Source of the DNA: Balneolaceae bacterium
GTDB taxonomy: Bacteria; Bacteroidota; Rhodothermia; Balneolales; Balneolaceae
DNA: 64,000 nt
NCBI GenBank assembly: GCA_020832415.1
Contig: JAFIES010000072.1
Span: 1-64,000 of the forward strand
Direction of reading: 5' to 3'
Made by a program: the position numbers and the translations under genes
The notes under the pieces: model-generated
The model's database searches: none
What the model was told of the DNA's origin: nothing
Seen by the model: only the letters and a program-made list of their open reading frames with translations
Shown: one piece after another, positions 7,734-15,811 of the stretch
Numbering within the stretch: the first letter of the stretch is position 1
How the letters are laid out: each line of letters begins with the position of its first letter

Positions 7734-8582
7734 ATGTCTGAACAGAAAGGATATGGATTACTAAAGGGGAAGAAAGGAATTATTTTTGGTGCACTTGATG
7801 ACAGAAGCATCGCCTGGAGAATTGCACTGGCCTGCAAACGCGAGGGCGCCGATTTTGTGCTTTCAAATGCACCGATTGCCCTGCGACTCGGAACACTCGA
7901 TGCACTTTCAGAGGCAACAAATGCGCCCATTATTCCATGCGATGTAAGCAGTGAGGAAGATGTAGAAGCTCTTATGAATAAAACCAAAGAAGAGCTTGGC
8001 GGTGTGGATTTCATTCTTCATGCAATTGGCATGTCTCCCAACATCCGTAAGAAGAAAGAGTATAATGACCTGAACTACACCTGGCTTAATCAGACGCTGG
8101 ATATTTCTGCTATTTCACTGCATAAAGTGCTTAATTATGCAGAAAAAACAGGTGTTTTGAATGATGGAGCCAGTGTTGTGGCACTCTCTTACATTGGAGC
8201 GCAGCGCATATTCTCCAAATATTCTGATATGAACGATGCCAAAGCCCTGCTCGAAAGTATTGCCAGAAACTATGGCAGCCGATTGGCAAAGCGTGGTGTT
8301 CGTGTGAATACTGTTTCGCAGGCGCCCACGAAAACATCTGCAGGAACCGGCATTAAAGGCTTCGACAGTATGTACACCTTCGCTGATAAAATTGCACCCC
8401 TGGGTAACCCCACGGCTGATGAGTGCGCCGACTACTGTGTAACTCTATTCTCTGATCTCACCCGAAAAGTAACCATGCAGAATCTCTATCATGATGGCGG
8501 GTTTGTTACATCCGGAATCTCGGAAGAGATGATCGATGGCCTGGTGAGGCTCTATGCCGGTGATGAAGAGGACGAAGCATAA
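7734..8582 (+). CDS. fabI: Enoyl-[acyl-carrier-protein] reductase (NADH), FabI type
   Basis: 282-aa SDR enzyme that performs the last reduction of each fatty-acid elongation cycle. The glycine motif is the FabI variant (GALDDRSIAWRIA in place of TGxxxGxG). The catalytic pair is Y-x6-K in KYSDMNDAK, with the second FabI tyrosine ten residues earlier (SYIGA). TSAGTGIKGF matches the substrate-binding loop region. It is preceded by 156 bases with a small 6-bp hairpin but no clear terminator. A perfect 11-bp inverted repeat follows before ruvC. Confidence 0.93.
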   Translation: MSEQKGYGLLKGKKGIIFGALDDRSIAWRIALACKREGADFVLSNAPIALRLGTLDALSEATNAPIIPCDVSSEEDVEALMNKTKEELGGVDFILHAIGMSPNIRKKKEYNDLNYTWLNQTLDISAISLHKVLNYAEKTGVLNDGASVVALSYIGAQRIFSKYSDMNDAKALLESIARNYGSRLAKRGVRVNTVSQAPTKTSAGTGIKGFDSMYTFADKIAPLGNPTADECADYCVTLFSDLTRKVTMQNLYHDGGFVTSGISEEMIDGLVRLYAGDEEDEA

Positions 8583-8593
8583 ATTATGAACAA

Positions 8594-8630
8594 CAATTTC
8601 CGGCATTGAATACAATTCAGCCGGAAATTG
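8594..8630 (+). repeat. Perfect 11-bp stem-loop between fabI and ruvC
   Basis: CAATTTCCGGC and GCCGGAAATTG pair perfectly around a 15-base loop. No T-run follows on either strand, so it is a poor intrinsic terminator. It may slow RNA decay at the 3' end of the fabI mRNA or act as a partial attenuator. Confidence 0.55.
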
Positions 8631-8649
8631 ATATCTCAATCTGAAAAGA

Positions 8650-9228
8650 ATGGCAACAAAAATTCTCGGTATCGATCCCGGTTCACGGGCAACAGGATTT
8701 GCCATTCTTGTTGAGGAAAACTCACGGTTTACGGTTGAGTGCTGCGATGTGCTTCGTATGGACCAAATGGAAGATCATACCGAGCGGCTTCAGTTTATTT
8801 TTGAGGAGATTTCAAAGATTATCAAACTCTATAAACCGGAAACTTGTGCGGTTGAAACTCCCGTTTATGGTGTGGATCCGCTTGCCATGCTAAAACTTGG
8901 AAGGGCACAGGCAGCAGCCATTCTTGCAATTACCAATCAGAAACTTCCCGTTTCTGAGTATTACCCAAAAGCTGTAAAAAAAGCGATAACCGGCAATGGT
9001 AATGCAAGCAAAAAACAGGTAGCATTTATGCTGCAAAAAATGCTGAATATTCCGGTTGAAAAATTAAGCGGCGATGCCACCGACGCTCTTGCTGTGGCAT
9101 GGTGCCACTATACACATTTAGGGAATAACAGCACCGGTACCGGAACAAAGAAAATGCACCAAAACAACCGAAAATCTTTCTGGGCTTCTTTTATTGAAGA
9201 TAACCCGGGTAGAGTGAAGAAACATTGA
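8650..9228 (+). CDS. ruvC: Crossover junction endodeoxyribonuclease RuvC
   Basis: 192 aa, the Holliday-junction resolvase that acts with RuvAB. All four acidic catalytic residues are in place: D in GIDPGS (residues 7-12), E in VETPVYG (~68), and the pair in SGDATDALAVAWCH (~139-142). The C-terminal extension past TH is basic and low in complexity (KKMHQNNRKSFW), longer than E. coli RuvC. ruvA follows after 80 bases containing an imperfect hairpin. ruvB is not in the window. Confidence 0.95.
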   Translation: MATKILGIDPGSRATGFAILVEENSRFTVECCDVLRMDQMEDHTERLQFIFEEISKIIKLYKPETCAVETPVYGVDPLAMLKLGRAQAAAILAITNQKLPVSEYYPKAVKKAITGNGNASKKQVAFMLQKMLNIPVEKLSGDATDALAVAWCHYTHLGNNSTGTGTKKMHQNNRKSFWASFIEDNPGRVKKH

Positions 9229-9243
9229 GTAAACAATAAATAA

Positions 9244-9289
9244 CAAGCATCAAACTCCAAATATCATCCTGTTTGGAATTTGTAGCTTG
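9244..9289 (+). terminator. Imperfect stem-loop between ruvC and ruvA
   Basis: CAAGC/GCTTG and AAACTCCAAA/TTTGGAATTT form a two-part stem with a few mismatches around a 10-base loop. The sequence after it is T-poor, so it is at best a weak terminator or a relic of one. Confidence 0.35.
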
Positions 9290-9308
9290 ATAACTGGAAT
9301 TTTCAGAC

Positions 9309-9902
9309 ATGATTTCCTACCTAAACGGAAAACTGGCATCGAAACGGGAAAATGAGTGTGTGATTGATATAAACGGAGTGGGTTATGGTGTGGAGATTTC
9401 AAACCAGACACTTGGCACACTGCCTGCTGCCGGTGAGGCCGTAAAACTGCTTATCTATCATCACTTCACAGAGAGTGAACAGAGGTTGTTTGGGTTTGCA
9501 TCACAAAAAGAGAAGAATCTGTTTGAACGGCTTATAACTGTAAAAGGAATTGGCCCAAAACTGGGCCTCACCATACTCTCGGGAATGCCGGCACCGGCCC
9601 TGATGGAGGCCATCGTTACACAGAATACCACGGCACTTTCAGGAATATCCGGCATCGGCAAGAAAACCGCAGAGCGAATGGTTTTGGAGCTGAAGGATAA
9701 ACTTTTTGATGAGTCGCAGCCATCAGTAGTATCCGGCCGAACAGATAGCAGAAATCGCCATGATGAAGCTATTTCAGCGCTGGAAGCACTCGGCTTCAGC
9801 AAGAGAGACTCCGTGCAGATGGTGAATCAGATAGCTGCTAAAAATTCGGACGCTTCCGTATCAGACATTGTGAAACAGGCACTGGCCAGCCGCAAAAGAT
9901 AA
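9309..9902 (+). CDS. ruvA: Holliday junction branch-migration protein RuvA
   Basis: 197 aa. The N-terminal OB fold starts MISYLNGKLASKREN. Two helix-hairpin-helix motifs follow (ITVKGIGPKLGLTIL near 77-92, SGISGIGKKTAERMVLELKD near 112-131), then a flexible linker and the C-terminal RuvB-binding domain (AISALEALGFSKRD). This is the usual length and order. RuvA tetramers hold the junction for RuvB-driven migration and RuvC cutting, so ruvC next door is functionally consistent. Confidence 0.95.
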   Translation: MISYLNGKLASKRENECVIDINGVGYGVEISNQTLGTLPAAGEAVKLLIYHHFTESEQRLFGFASQKEKNLFERLITVKGIGPKLGLTILSGMPAPALMEAIVTQNTTALSGISGIGKKTAERMVLELKDKLFDESQPSVVSGRTDSRNRHDEAISALEALGFSKRDSVQMVNQIAAKNSDASVSDIVKQALASRKR

Positions 9903-9904
9903 CA

Positions 9905-9932
9905 TTGGCTTAATGTTGGTTCGTTATCTTTG
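9905..9932 (+). promoter_or_regulatory. Candidate Bacteroidota-type promoter for the two-component operon
   Basis: TTG at 9905-9907 and TATCTTTG at 9925-9932 are separated by 17 bases. They fit the -33 TTG / -7 TAnnTTTG consensus of the Bacteroidota primary sigma factor. The site lies just after the ruvA stop and 46 bases before the start of the response regulator. Confidence 0.45.
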
Positions 9933-9977
9933 CTGTAACAAAAGCCGTTACAAAAATCGCAATAAACTATTACAGCT

Positions 9978-10655
9978 TTGCCGAAACAAACCATTCTTGT
10001 AGTTGACGATGAACAGGATCTTCTCGATCTGATCGAATATAATCTCAGAAAAGAGGGTTTTGATGTTTTAAGGGCCGAAAATGGCCTGGATGGAATTGCC
10101 ATGGCCAGAGAGTATAAACCCAATCTTGTTCTGCTCGATATTATGATGCCGCAGATGGATGGGATTGAAGTGTGCGACAGAATGAGAGATGATTCTGAAC
10201 TGAAAAACATCCCGATCATTTTTCTTACAGCTCGCAGCGACGAAAAAACAGAAGTTGAAGGGCTCAACAAAGGTGCTGATGATTTCATCACAAAACCGAT
10301 CAGCACAACGAAGCTTATTTCCAGAATTAAAGCCGTTTTAAGGAGATTTGATGGAAATGAAGAAAAGGTGCAGATATTAAAAGTGCACGATCTCGAAATT
10401 GATAAAGACCGATATCTTGTATTGAAAGGCGAAGAAGAGTTCCAGCTTCCGCGCAAAGAGTTTGAACTTCTCTACTACCTGGCCAGCAAGCGTGGTAAAG
10501 TACGTGATCGCCAAACACTGCTAAATAAAGTTTGGGGAGATAATATCTACGTAGTTGACCGTACTGTTGATGTACACGTAAGAAAAATAAGGGAAAAACT
10601 GGGAGATCATTATATTGAGACTGTAAAGGGTGTTGGTTACAGATTTAAGGAATGA
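9978..10655 (+). CDS. OmpR/PhoB-family DNA-binding response regulator
   Basis: 225 aa. The receiver domain (1-120) has the acidic pocket VVDDEQ, phospho-acceptor D in VLLDIMMPQMDG, T in FLTARS and K in ITKPIS. The winged-helix domain (130-225) has PRKEFELLYYLASKRGKV, VDVHVRKIREKLG and the closing VKGVGYRF. It most resembles PhoB. The start codon is TTG at 9978; no in-frame ATG lies before the essential PKQTILVVDD strand. It overlaps the kinase gene by four bases (ATGA), so the pair is co-translated. PhoB is a likely identity but not provable without the regulon. Confidence 0.92.
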   Translation: MPKQTILVVDDEQDLLDLIEYNLRKEGFDVLRAENGLDGIAMAREYKPNLVLLDIMMPQMDGIEVCDRMRDDSELKNIPIIFLTARSDEKTEVEGLNKGADDFITKPISTTKLISRIKAVLRRFDGNEEKVQILKVHDLEIDKDRYLVLKGEEEFQLPRKEFELLYYLASKRGKVRDRQTLLNKVWGDNIYVVDRTVDVHVRKIREKLGDHYIETVKGVGYRFKE

Positions 10656-11728
10656 GCCTCAAGGATTTCAATAAGAAAACATTCTCACCACTATCACTTC
10701 GCACCGCAGTCAGTTCCGCAGTTTTCATCACACTGCTTTTTGCCGGATTGCAGTGGATAGGGATGGGCCTGGCCTGGCCTCAATTAGTGCTGCAGGCCGC
10801 GGGTGTGTTTTTCATCAGTTTTTTGGTGGTTTATGCTGTTACAAACAGGCTGCATAAAGAGAGATTAAAACAGCTGAATAAGATTGTAAAAAATATGTCG
10901 CGCAAGAAGTTCGACGACTACGATTTGTCCGAAAGTTCAGATGAACTCGATATGCTCATTCACCGAACAGTAAAAGCCAGCGATTCTGTAAACAAAGAGC
11001 TTTCCCGTCTCAACAAGATTGAGAATTACAGAAAAGAGTTTATTGGCGACATTTCACACGAACTTAAAACACCCATTTTTGCCATTCAGGGATTCATAGA
11101 AACCCTGCTTAACGGAGCTGTTCACGATGATGATGTGAACGAACTCTTTTTAAAAAAAGCTATGAGAAATGTAAACCGGCTTATTTTTCTCACGAATGAT
11201 TTGATGGAAATTTCACGGCTTGAAACGGGGGAGATGAAAGCCAACATCAAAGATATGTACCTGCGCGATGTTATTTTAGATGTGGTGGAAACCCTTCAGT
11301 ACAAAGCCCAAAAGGAGGATATTGAGATCCATGTGAAAGATTTTGATAAAAACATTCAGGTAAAAGCCGATCGAAATCAAATCAAACAGATCTTAACAAA
11401 CCTGATTGAAAACGGAATGAAGTATAACAAGCCGGGCGGGTACGTAGAGATAGGCATCAACGATTACAAAAAATCGAAAGATAAGCTGTTGCTCTATGTA
11501 AAAGACACGGGTATTGGCATTGAGAAAAAAGATCTGAACAGGGTTACCGAGCGATTTTTCAGAGTGGATAAATCTCGTTCAAGAGAAAAAGGGGGAACCG
11601 GTTTAGGGCTTGCCATTGTAAAACATATTGTGGAAGCGCATGGAGAGAAACTGTTTATTGAAAGTACACCGGAGCTTGGCTCAACATTCAGTTTAACGCT
11701 TACCCGATCAAATAACGTTTTGGTTTGA
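10652..11728 (+). CDS. Sensor histidine kinase, PhoR-like
   Basis: 358 aa: two N-terminal transmembrane helices (~18-36 and ~42-62) with almost no periplasmic loop, a HAMP-like linker, then HisKA with the phospho-His in FIGDISHELKTPIFAIQGF. The HATPase domain has N-box NLIENGMKYN, G1 DTGIGI, F-box RFFRVDKSRS and G2 GGTGLGLAIVKH. The absence of a real periplasmic domain matches PhoR-type kinases that sense through partner proteins. It is paired with the upstream response regulator. Confidence 0.92.
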   Translation: MSLKDFNKKTFSPLSLRTAVSSAVFITLLFAGLQWIGMGLAWPQLVLQAAGVFFISFLVVYAVTNRLHKERLKQLNKIVKNMSRKKFDDYDLSESSDELDMLIHRTVKASDSVNKELSRLNKIENYRKEFIGDISHELKTPIFAIQGFIETLLNGAVHDDDVNELFLKKAMRNVNRLIFLTNDLMEISRLETGEMKANIKDMYLRDVILDVVETLQYKAQKEDIEIHVKDFDKNIQVKADRNQIKQILTNLIENGMKYNKPGGYVEIGINDYKKSKDKLLLYVKDTGIGIEKKDLNRVTERFFRVDKSRSREKGGTGLGLAIVKHIVEAHGEKLFIESTPELGSTFSLTLTRSNNVLV

Positions 11729-11748
11729 TTCGCTTTTGCCTACCTTTC
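11720..11748 (+). promoter_or_regulatory. Weak candidate promoter for the guanylyltransferase gene
   Basis: TTG (11720-11722), 18 bases, then TACCTTTC (11741-11748), one mismatch from the Bacteroidota -7 box. It overlaps the end of the kinase gene and sits 38 bases before the next ATG. This is suggestive only. Confidence 0.25.
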
Positions 11749-11785
11749 TTCTTCTAATTCTACCGTAAATCTGAGAGGATATTTT

Positions 11786-12853
11786 ATGAATGTAGCCGTT
11801 ATAATGGCCGGTGGTGCCGGCACACGATTTTGGCCAAAAAGCACAAAAGAGAAACCAAAACAATTTCTAAAACTATTCGGAAAAAAGAGCCTCATACAGC
11901 AAACTGTTGAACGTCTCAGGGGCTTTATTGATGAAAAGAATGTGATGGTTATCACCAATAACGATTACGTTCACCTTGTAAACCAGCAGCTTCCCGGGCT
12001 GGAGCAGAAATATATTATTGGCGAACCTCTTGCCCGAAACACAGCACCCTGTATTGCATCAGCGGCGGCTCTTTTATATAACGAAAATCCCGATGCGGTA
12101 ATGGTTGTTCTACCGGCGGACCATCGCATTACTGAACCGAAGCGATTTTTAGAGGTTCTGCAGGTGGCATCGAAAACAGCAAGTGAACAAAATTCACTGG
12201 TTACGATTGGGATTGAGCCAAACCGCCCGGAAACAGGCTATGGTTACATCCGAAGGGAAGCCAATCCGGATGTTCATTTCGATGGACAGGATGTATACCG
12301 GGTTAAAAACTTCACAGAGAAACCGGAGCTTGCGCGTGCCCGTGATTTCCTGAAATCGGGCGATTACCTGTGGAATAGCGGCATTTTTGTATGGAAAGTG
12401 GAAACCATTGTAAAGGCCTTCAGGCAACATTTGCCCGAAATTTTTGAGCAGATGGAACGGCTTGCCGGCTCTGATAAAAACGAAGAACATATCAACGCAT
12501 TTTATGAAGGATGCCCATCCATATCGATAGATTATGGGATTATGGAAAAAGCAGAAAATGTGCATGTGGTGCCGGCAAGTTTTGGCTGGAATGATGTGGG
12601 AAGCTGGAAAGCAGTACACGAACTGGCTGATAAAGATGAAAATGGAAATGCAATTGGCGACTCTACCGTAATTCTGCAGGAGGCTTCAGGGAATCTTGTG
12701 GATGCATCATCCGGAAAAACCATTGCACTGGTTGGTGTAAACAACATCGCTATTGTGGAAACAGAGGATGCTATTTTAGTTGTTAATCTGGATCAGGCTC
12801 AGGGTGTGAAACAGGTGGTGGATGAGATTGACCGTCTGGCCGAAACAGAGTAG
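11786..12853 (+). CDS. manC: Mannose-1-phosphate guanylyltransferase
   Basis: 355-aa nucleotidyltransferase making GDP-mannose from mannose-1-phosphate and GTP. The signature pyrophosphorylase motif is AVIMAGGAGTRFWPKSTKEKPKQ at residues 4-26. The sugar-phosphate site F-x-EKP appears in VKNFTEKPELA near 170. VLPADH (~114) and WNSGIFVWK are also family-typical. It lacks the C-terminal cupin (PMI) domain of bifunctional ManC-PMI enzymes, so it is the short form. It supplies precursors for surface polysaccharide. It ends two bases before the convergent MBL gene. Confidence 0.9.
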   Translation: MNVAVIMAGGAGTRFWPKSTKEKPKQFLKLFGKKSLIQQTVERLRGFIDEKNVMVITNNDYVHLVNQQLPGLEQKYIIGEPLARNTAPCIASAAALLYNENPDAVMVVLPADHRITEPKRFLEVLQVASKTASEQNSLVTIGIEPNRPETGYGYIRREANPDVHFDGQDVYRVKNFTEKPELARARDFLKSGDYLWNSGIFVWKVETIVKAFRQHLPEIFEQMERLAGSDKNEEHINAFYEGCPSISIDYGIMEKAENVHVVPASFGWNDVGSWKAVHELADKDENGNAIGDSTVILQEASGNLVDASSGKTIALVGVNNIAIVETEDAILVVNLDQAQGVKQVVDEIDRLAETE

Positions 12854-12854
12854 A

Positions 12855-13616
12855 TCAGTCAATCGAAATTTCAAGCTGATCGTATGCAAGTTCCACATGA
12901 TCAGGAAGGCGGGCACTGCTCTCTTCATGATTTACATAGGAATTCATGTGAATCAGGTAGGTTTTTGGAATGTTTAGGCGGGTAGCAATTTCTACCGCTT
13001 CGGGGATGGTGAGGTGTGTTGGATGCTCGGGCCCCCATCGTAATCCGCTCAACACCAATACTTTGCTTCCCTTTACCAGTTCAAGAGTTTCATCCGGGAT
13101 GCGTTTAACATCTGTCATGTATGAAAAATCGTTGAGTCTATACCCGGTAACATCAATATAACCATGATTGTAGGGAAGTGGAGTGATGGTAACATCGCCA
13201 TACAGCATCGGTTCTGATATTACGTGCAGATCGAGAGATGTTGATCCCGGATATTTTTTCTCACCAAACATATAATCAAACCGCGACTCAATCGATTGGA
13301 TCACTTTTTTTGATGTAAATAGGGGTACCGGTCCATTTTGTGAGTAATTATAAGCGCGTAAATCATCCAGCCCGGCGATGTGATCCATATGTTCGTGAGT
13401 GATGAGAACGAGGTCAATCTTTTGGATGTCAGACCGGATGGACTGGATTCTGAACTCTGGACCGATATCGATCACGATGGATGTATCACCGGATTCAATC
13501 CATGCCGAACACCGGGTACGCTGATTTCGCGGATCGCCATCAATGAGCTCCTTACCAAATCCTCCGGCTACGGGAACTCCCATCGATGTGCCGGTGCCGA
13601 GAAATGTACATTTCAT
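12855..13616 (-). CDS. Metallo-beta-lactamase-fold hydrolase, PhnP-like
   Basis: 253 aa. The start MKCTFLGTGTSMGVP and the metal site HEHMDHIAGLDDL (residues ~74-86) define the family. Further metal ligands lie in YNHGY and IHMNSYVNHEE near the C-terminus. PhnP-type enzymes cleave cyclic phosphodiesters (5-phosphoribosyl 1,2-cyclic phosphate), but in genomes without a phn operon the substrate is unknown, as here. It is the last gene of a three-gene minus-strand operon behind the 98-aa protein (6 bases) and the outer-membrane protein. Confidence 0.85.
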   Translation of the reverse strand: MKCTFLGTGTSMGVPVAGGFGKELIDGDPRNQRTRCSAWIESGDTSIVIDIGPEFRIQSIRSDIQKIDLVLITHEHMDHIAGLDDLRAYNYSQNGPVPLFTSKKVIQSIESRFDYMFGEKKYPGSTSLDLHVISEPMLYGDVTITPLPYNHGYIDVTGYRLNDFSYMTDVKRIPDETLELVKGSKVLVLSGLRWGPEHPTHLTIPEAVEIATRLNIPKTYLIHMNSYVNHEESSARLPDHVELAYDQLEISID

Positions 13617-13622
13617 CTCTTT

Positions 13623-13919
13623 TTACTCGTTTTCAATACGTTTTTCTGCTTCCTCAAATTTCCTGAGGCGGCTCCAGATAGCTTCCAGTTCTTTTCTAAC
13701 AGCCGGCTTGATGAACAGATCGTCGTGATTTAATTTCAATATAACACGGGCCAAAATGGCTGCCTGAGACTCTGCAGGTCTGTTTTTATTGATAACGATC
13801 AGCTTATCGCCTTCGATGATACATTGATCTCCTCGGAACCCGCCACGTTCTTTTCGGATTGTAAACCCGCCTTTTTCGCAAAGTGACTCGAGCTCGAGAA
13901 GCAGTTTTTCAATTTTCAT
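13623..13919 (-). CDS. Small conserved-looking cytoplasmic protein, unknown function
   Basis: 98 aa, no signal or membrane segment. It has a basic, Gly-rich start (CEKGGFTIRKERGGFRGDQC) followed by a strand, IIEGDKLIVINKNRP, and a long charged C-terminal helix (LRKFEEAEKRIENE). I do not recognise a named family. Gene spacing of 9 bases upstream and 6 bases downstream makes it a real member of this operon rather than a chance ORF. Confidence 0.7.
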   Translation of the reverse strand: MKIEKLLLELESLCEKGGFTIRKERGGFRGDQCIIEGDKLIVINKNRPAESQAAILARVILKLNHDDLFIKPAVRKELEAIWSRLRKFEEAEKRIENE

Positions 13920-13928
13920 GCAGTCTGT

Positions 13929-14669
13929 TTAAAAGCCTATTCCCAAAGTGATGGAATGACTTGTAAAATCGTAATCATTTAAGTTCCCTTCAATACGATA
14001 TGCACGAAAATCGAAATTATAACCAATGGTAAGTGAATTGCTTCCAAACAGTTCATTTATCATCAAAAAAGTACCTGCATCAAAGCGGAATAATCCTCCT
14101 CCAAAAAGCGAACCCTGGGAAAAGCTAAAACCATAATTTGGTGTGGCATTTACGGTAAGGCTGAACCGATCACCCATCCGAAAGGCAGTGTACGCGCCGG
14201 TACCAAACACAAGTGAACTCTGCTGAAACTCGGCACTTGTTTCGTTGCGGCGCACCTGCATCAGGTCGGTAGTTAGCTGAATAGGTATTGCAAACTGAAA
14301 GTTAGGGTTCCTTTTTATGAAAAAGTTATTATAAAGCCGCGCATTAATATTTATGGCAGAGTGATCGTCCATTCCCGTATAGGATCCGCCAAAAGCGAGG
14401 CTGATATCCAGTCCCGGGCTGTTCAAAAACAAGCGAAGCAGGTTAGCGTTATAATCAAGACGCTGAAACTCTTCTGCGCCCTCTGCCTGATAGCTAAAAT
14501 CAGCAAATTCCCAGGCGGCACCTATTATAGTTGATGAACCCAATGGACGAGAGCTGCGTTGCTCAGGATCTCCAATTGAGAACATTTGAGCCTGAGAGTG
14601 CATTGGAAAAAGAGTGATAATTACAGGAAGGATCAGAAATGAGAACGTTTTAACAAAAAAATTATTCAT
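13929..14669 (-). CDS. Probable outer-membrane beta-barrel protein
   Basis: 246 aa with a signal peptide (MNNFFVKTFSFLILPVIITL, cleavage after HSQA-Q). The mature part is made of amphipathic strands rich in F/Y/N/G and ends in a C-terminal strand HSITLGIGF, with terminal Phe as in outer-membrane barrels. No catalytic motif is visible and the role is unknown. It is the first gene of the operon with the 98-aa protein and the MBL hydrolase, and divergent from the glutathione peroxidase gene 45 bases away. Confidence 0.7.
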   Translation of the reverse strand: MNNFFVKTFSFLILPVIITLFPMHSQAQMFSIGDPEQRSSRPLGSSTIIGAAWEFADFSYQAEGAEEFQRLDYNANLLRLFLNSPGLDISLAFGGSYTGMDDHSAININARLYNNFFIKRNPNFQFAIPIQLTTDLMQVRRNETSAEFQQSSLVFGTGAYTAFRMGDRFSLTVNATPNYGFSFSQGSLFGGGLFRFDAGTFLMINELFGSNSLTIGYNFDFRAYRIEGNLNDYDFTSHSITLGIGF

Positions 14670-14714
14670 ATTTGGAATGATAAATGCAATAACAAGATTT
14701 AATCGTCAAAATAG

Positions 14715-15269
14715 ATGGTACGAATTATGAAAACAATATTGGTAATTCTAACGCTAATGCTCTCAATGGTAGTACAATCAGATTCAAATGAAGATATTTA
14801 CACATACAGCCTTAACCTAATAAACGGGGAAAACATTTCTCTTGAAGAGTTTAAAGGGGATGTTCTTCTGATTGTAAATACTGCATCGGAGTGTGGCTTT
14901 ACCCGTCAGTATGAAGGGTTACAGAACATTTATGAAGAGTATTCTGAGAAAGGATTTAAGGTGCTCGGATTTCCCGCAAATAATTTTGGAGGGCAGGAGC
15001 CGGGAACGGATGAGGAGATTGCGCAGTTCTGTGAAATGAATTTTGGTGTAACATTTCCTCTGTTTTCACGGATATCTGTGAGGGGAGATGATCAACACCC
15101 GCTCTTTGATCTGCTTACAAACCTCGAGAACCCCGACTTTACCGGAGATATTTCCTGGAATTTTGAAAAATTTCTGATTGATCGGAACGGAAATCTCAAA
15201 AGAAGGTTTAAAACTAATGTATCACCTGAAAGTGAAGAGGTTAGAGAAGCAATTTTAAGCACTCTCTAA
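14715..15269 (+). CDS. Glutathione-peroxidase-family thiol peroxidase, exported
   Basis: 184 aa. The GPx signature is complete: peroxidatic Cys in NTASECGFTRQYEGL (selenocysteine replaced by Cys), FPANNFGGQEPG with the catalytic Gln, and WNFEKFLIDRNG with the catalytic Trp. Unusually, an N-terminal hydrophobic signal (MKTILVILTLMLSMVV) precedes the domain, so it should act in the periplasm, probably with a thioredoxin-like reductant. The start could equally be the ATG at 14727, which removes MVRI and leaves a cleaner signal peptide; neither has a clear ribosome site. A strong terminator follows. Confidence 0.9.
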   Translation: MVRIMKTILVILTLMLSMVVQSDSNEDIYTYSLNLINGENISLEEFKGDVLLIVNTASECGFTRQYEGLQNIYEEYSEKGFKVLGFPANNFGGQEPGTDEEIAQFCEMNFGVTFPLFSRISVRGDDQHPLFDLLTNLENPDFTGDISWNFEKFLIDRNGNLKRRFKTNVSPESEEVREAILSTL

Positions 15270-15312
15270 AAAGAATTTATTTCCTTACATACATCCCATC
15301 ACCATCCCGATA

Positions 15313-15348
15313 AAGGGCTCCGGCTGATCCCGGAGCCCTTGTTTTTTT
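15313..15348 (+). terminator. Rho-independent terminator after the glutathione peroxidase gene
   Basis: AAGGGCTCCGG and CCGGAGCCCTT pair perfectly (11 bp, loop CTGATC), followed by G and seven T. Confidence 0.93.
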
Positions 15349-15371
15349 CTCATCATCTTTTCGAATTGGTG

Positions 15372-15403
15372 TTGACTTCATGTGGATAACCTGTTTATAT
15401 TTA
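15372..15403 (+). promoter_or_regulatory. Candidate promoter of tRNA-Asp
   Basis: TTGACT begins at 15372 and TATATTTA lies at 15396-15403, close to the Bacteroidota -7 box and ending about 40 bases before the tRNA. The spacer contains TGTGGATAA (15381-15389), identical to the reverse of the consensus DnaA box, although one copy alone can be chance. Confidence 0.35.
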
Positions 15404-15444
15404 AATCTGCTTGAAATTCACTAAGCAAAACATTTTGAAATAAT

Positions 15445-15518
15445 GGTCCGGTAGTTCAGTTGGTTAGAACGCCTGCCTGTCACGCAGGAGGTCGAGGGTT
15501 CGAGTCCCTTCCGGATCG
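15445..15518 (+). tRNA. tRNA-Asp (anticodon GTC)
   Basis: A full cloverleaf can be drawn: acceptor GGTCCGG with CCGGATC (one G-T pair), D arm TAGTTCAGTTGGTTAGA, anticodon stem CCTGC/GCAGG with loop CTGTCAC giving GTC, and T arm GAGGGTTCGAGTCCCTT containing GTTCGA. The 3' CCA is not encoded; after discriminator G comes CATTAG. A hairpin terminator follows at once. Confidence 0.96.
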
Positions 15519-15525
15519 CATTAGA

Positions 15526-15557
15526 AGCTACTCAATTAATTTTGAGTGGCTTTTTTT
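15526..15557 (+). terminator. Terminator of tRNA-Asp
   Basis: AGCTACTCAA and TTGAGTGGCT pair (one G-T wobble) and run straight into TTTTTT. A degenerate copy of this terminator and of the tRNA 3' end lies about 120 bases downstream. Confidence 0.85.
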
Positions 15558-15613
15558 GTTTTTGGTGGTTGTGAAATAGCTCTGAGCGTTGATGTTGCGG
15601 AGCAGTGCTCTGC

Positions 15614-15686
15614 GGGTTCGAGTTCCGAAGACTTTCGGAATCGCATTAGAAGCTGCTCAATTATGTCTTGGCGGCTTTTTTGTTTG
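15614..15686 (+). pseudogene. Degenerate second copy of the tRNA-Asp 3' end and terminator
   Basis: GGGTTCGAGT, then TCGCATTAGAAGCT, CTCAATTA and GGCTTTTTTGTTTG repeat the order found at 15496-15560 (tRNA T-arm, discriminator, terminator stem, T-run) with insertions and changes. The 5' half of the tRNA is not recognisable upstream of it. It could be the relic of a tandem tRNA duplication or the outer att copy left by an element that once integrated at this tRNA. Confidence 0.6.
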
Positions 15687-15811
15687 TAGAAAAATTTCGC
15701 AGTTACAGCCCGGTTACAGTAAAAAATGTGATATCAGTTGATTTTATTTCGAATTCAAAACCAGTAAATCGATCAAAAGCCCATTCAGTTATTTTTATTA
15801 ATTCCTGGCTT

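Noticed and set aside
15381-15389. Perfect DnaA box TGTGGATAA near tRNA-Asp
   Set aside because: Single copy without an AT-rich unwinding region or further boxes. It overlaps the probable tRNA promoter, and one such 9-mer in 64 kb is expected by chance.
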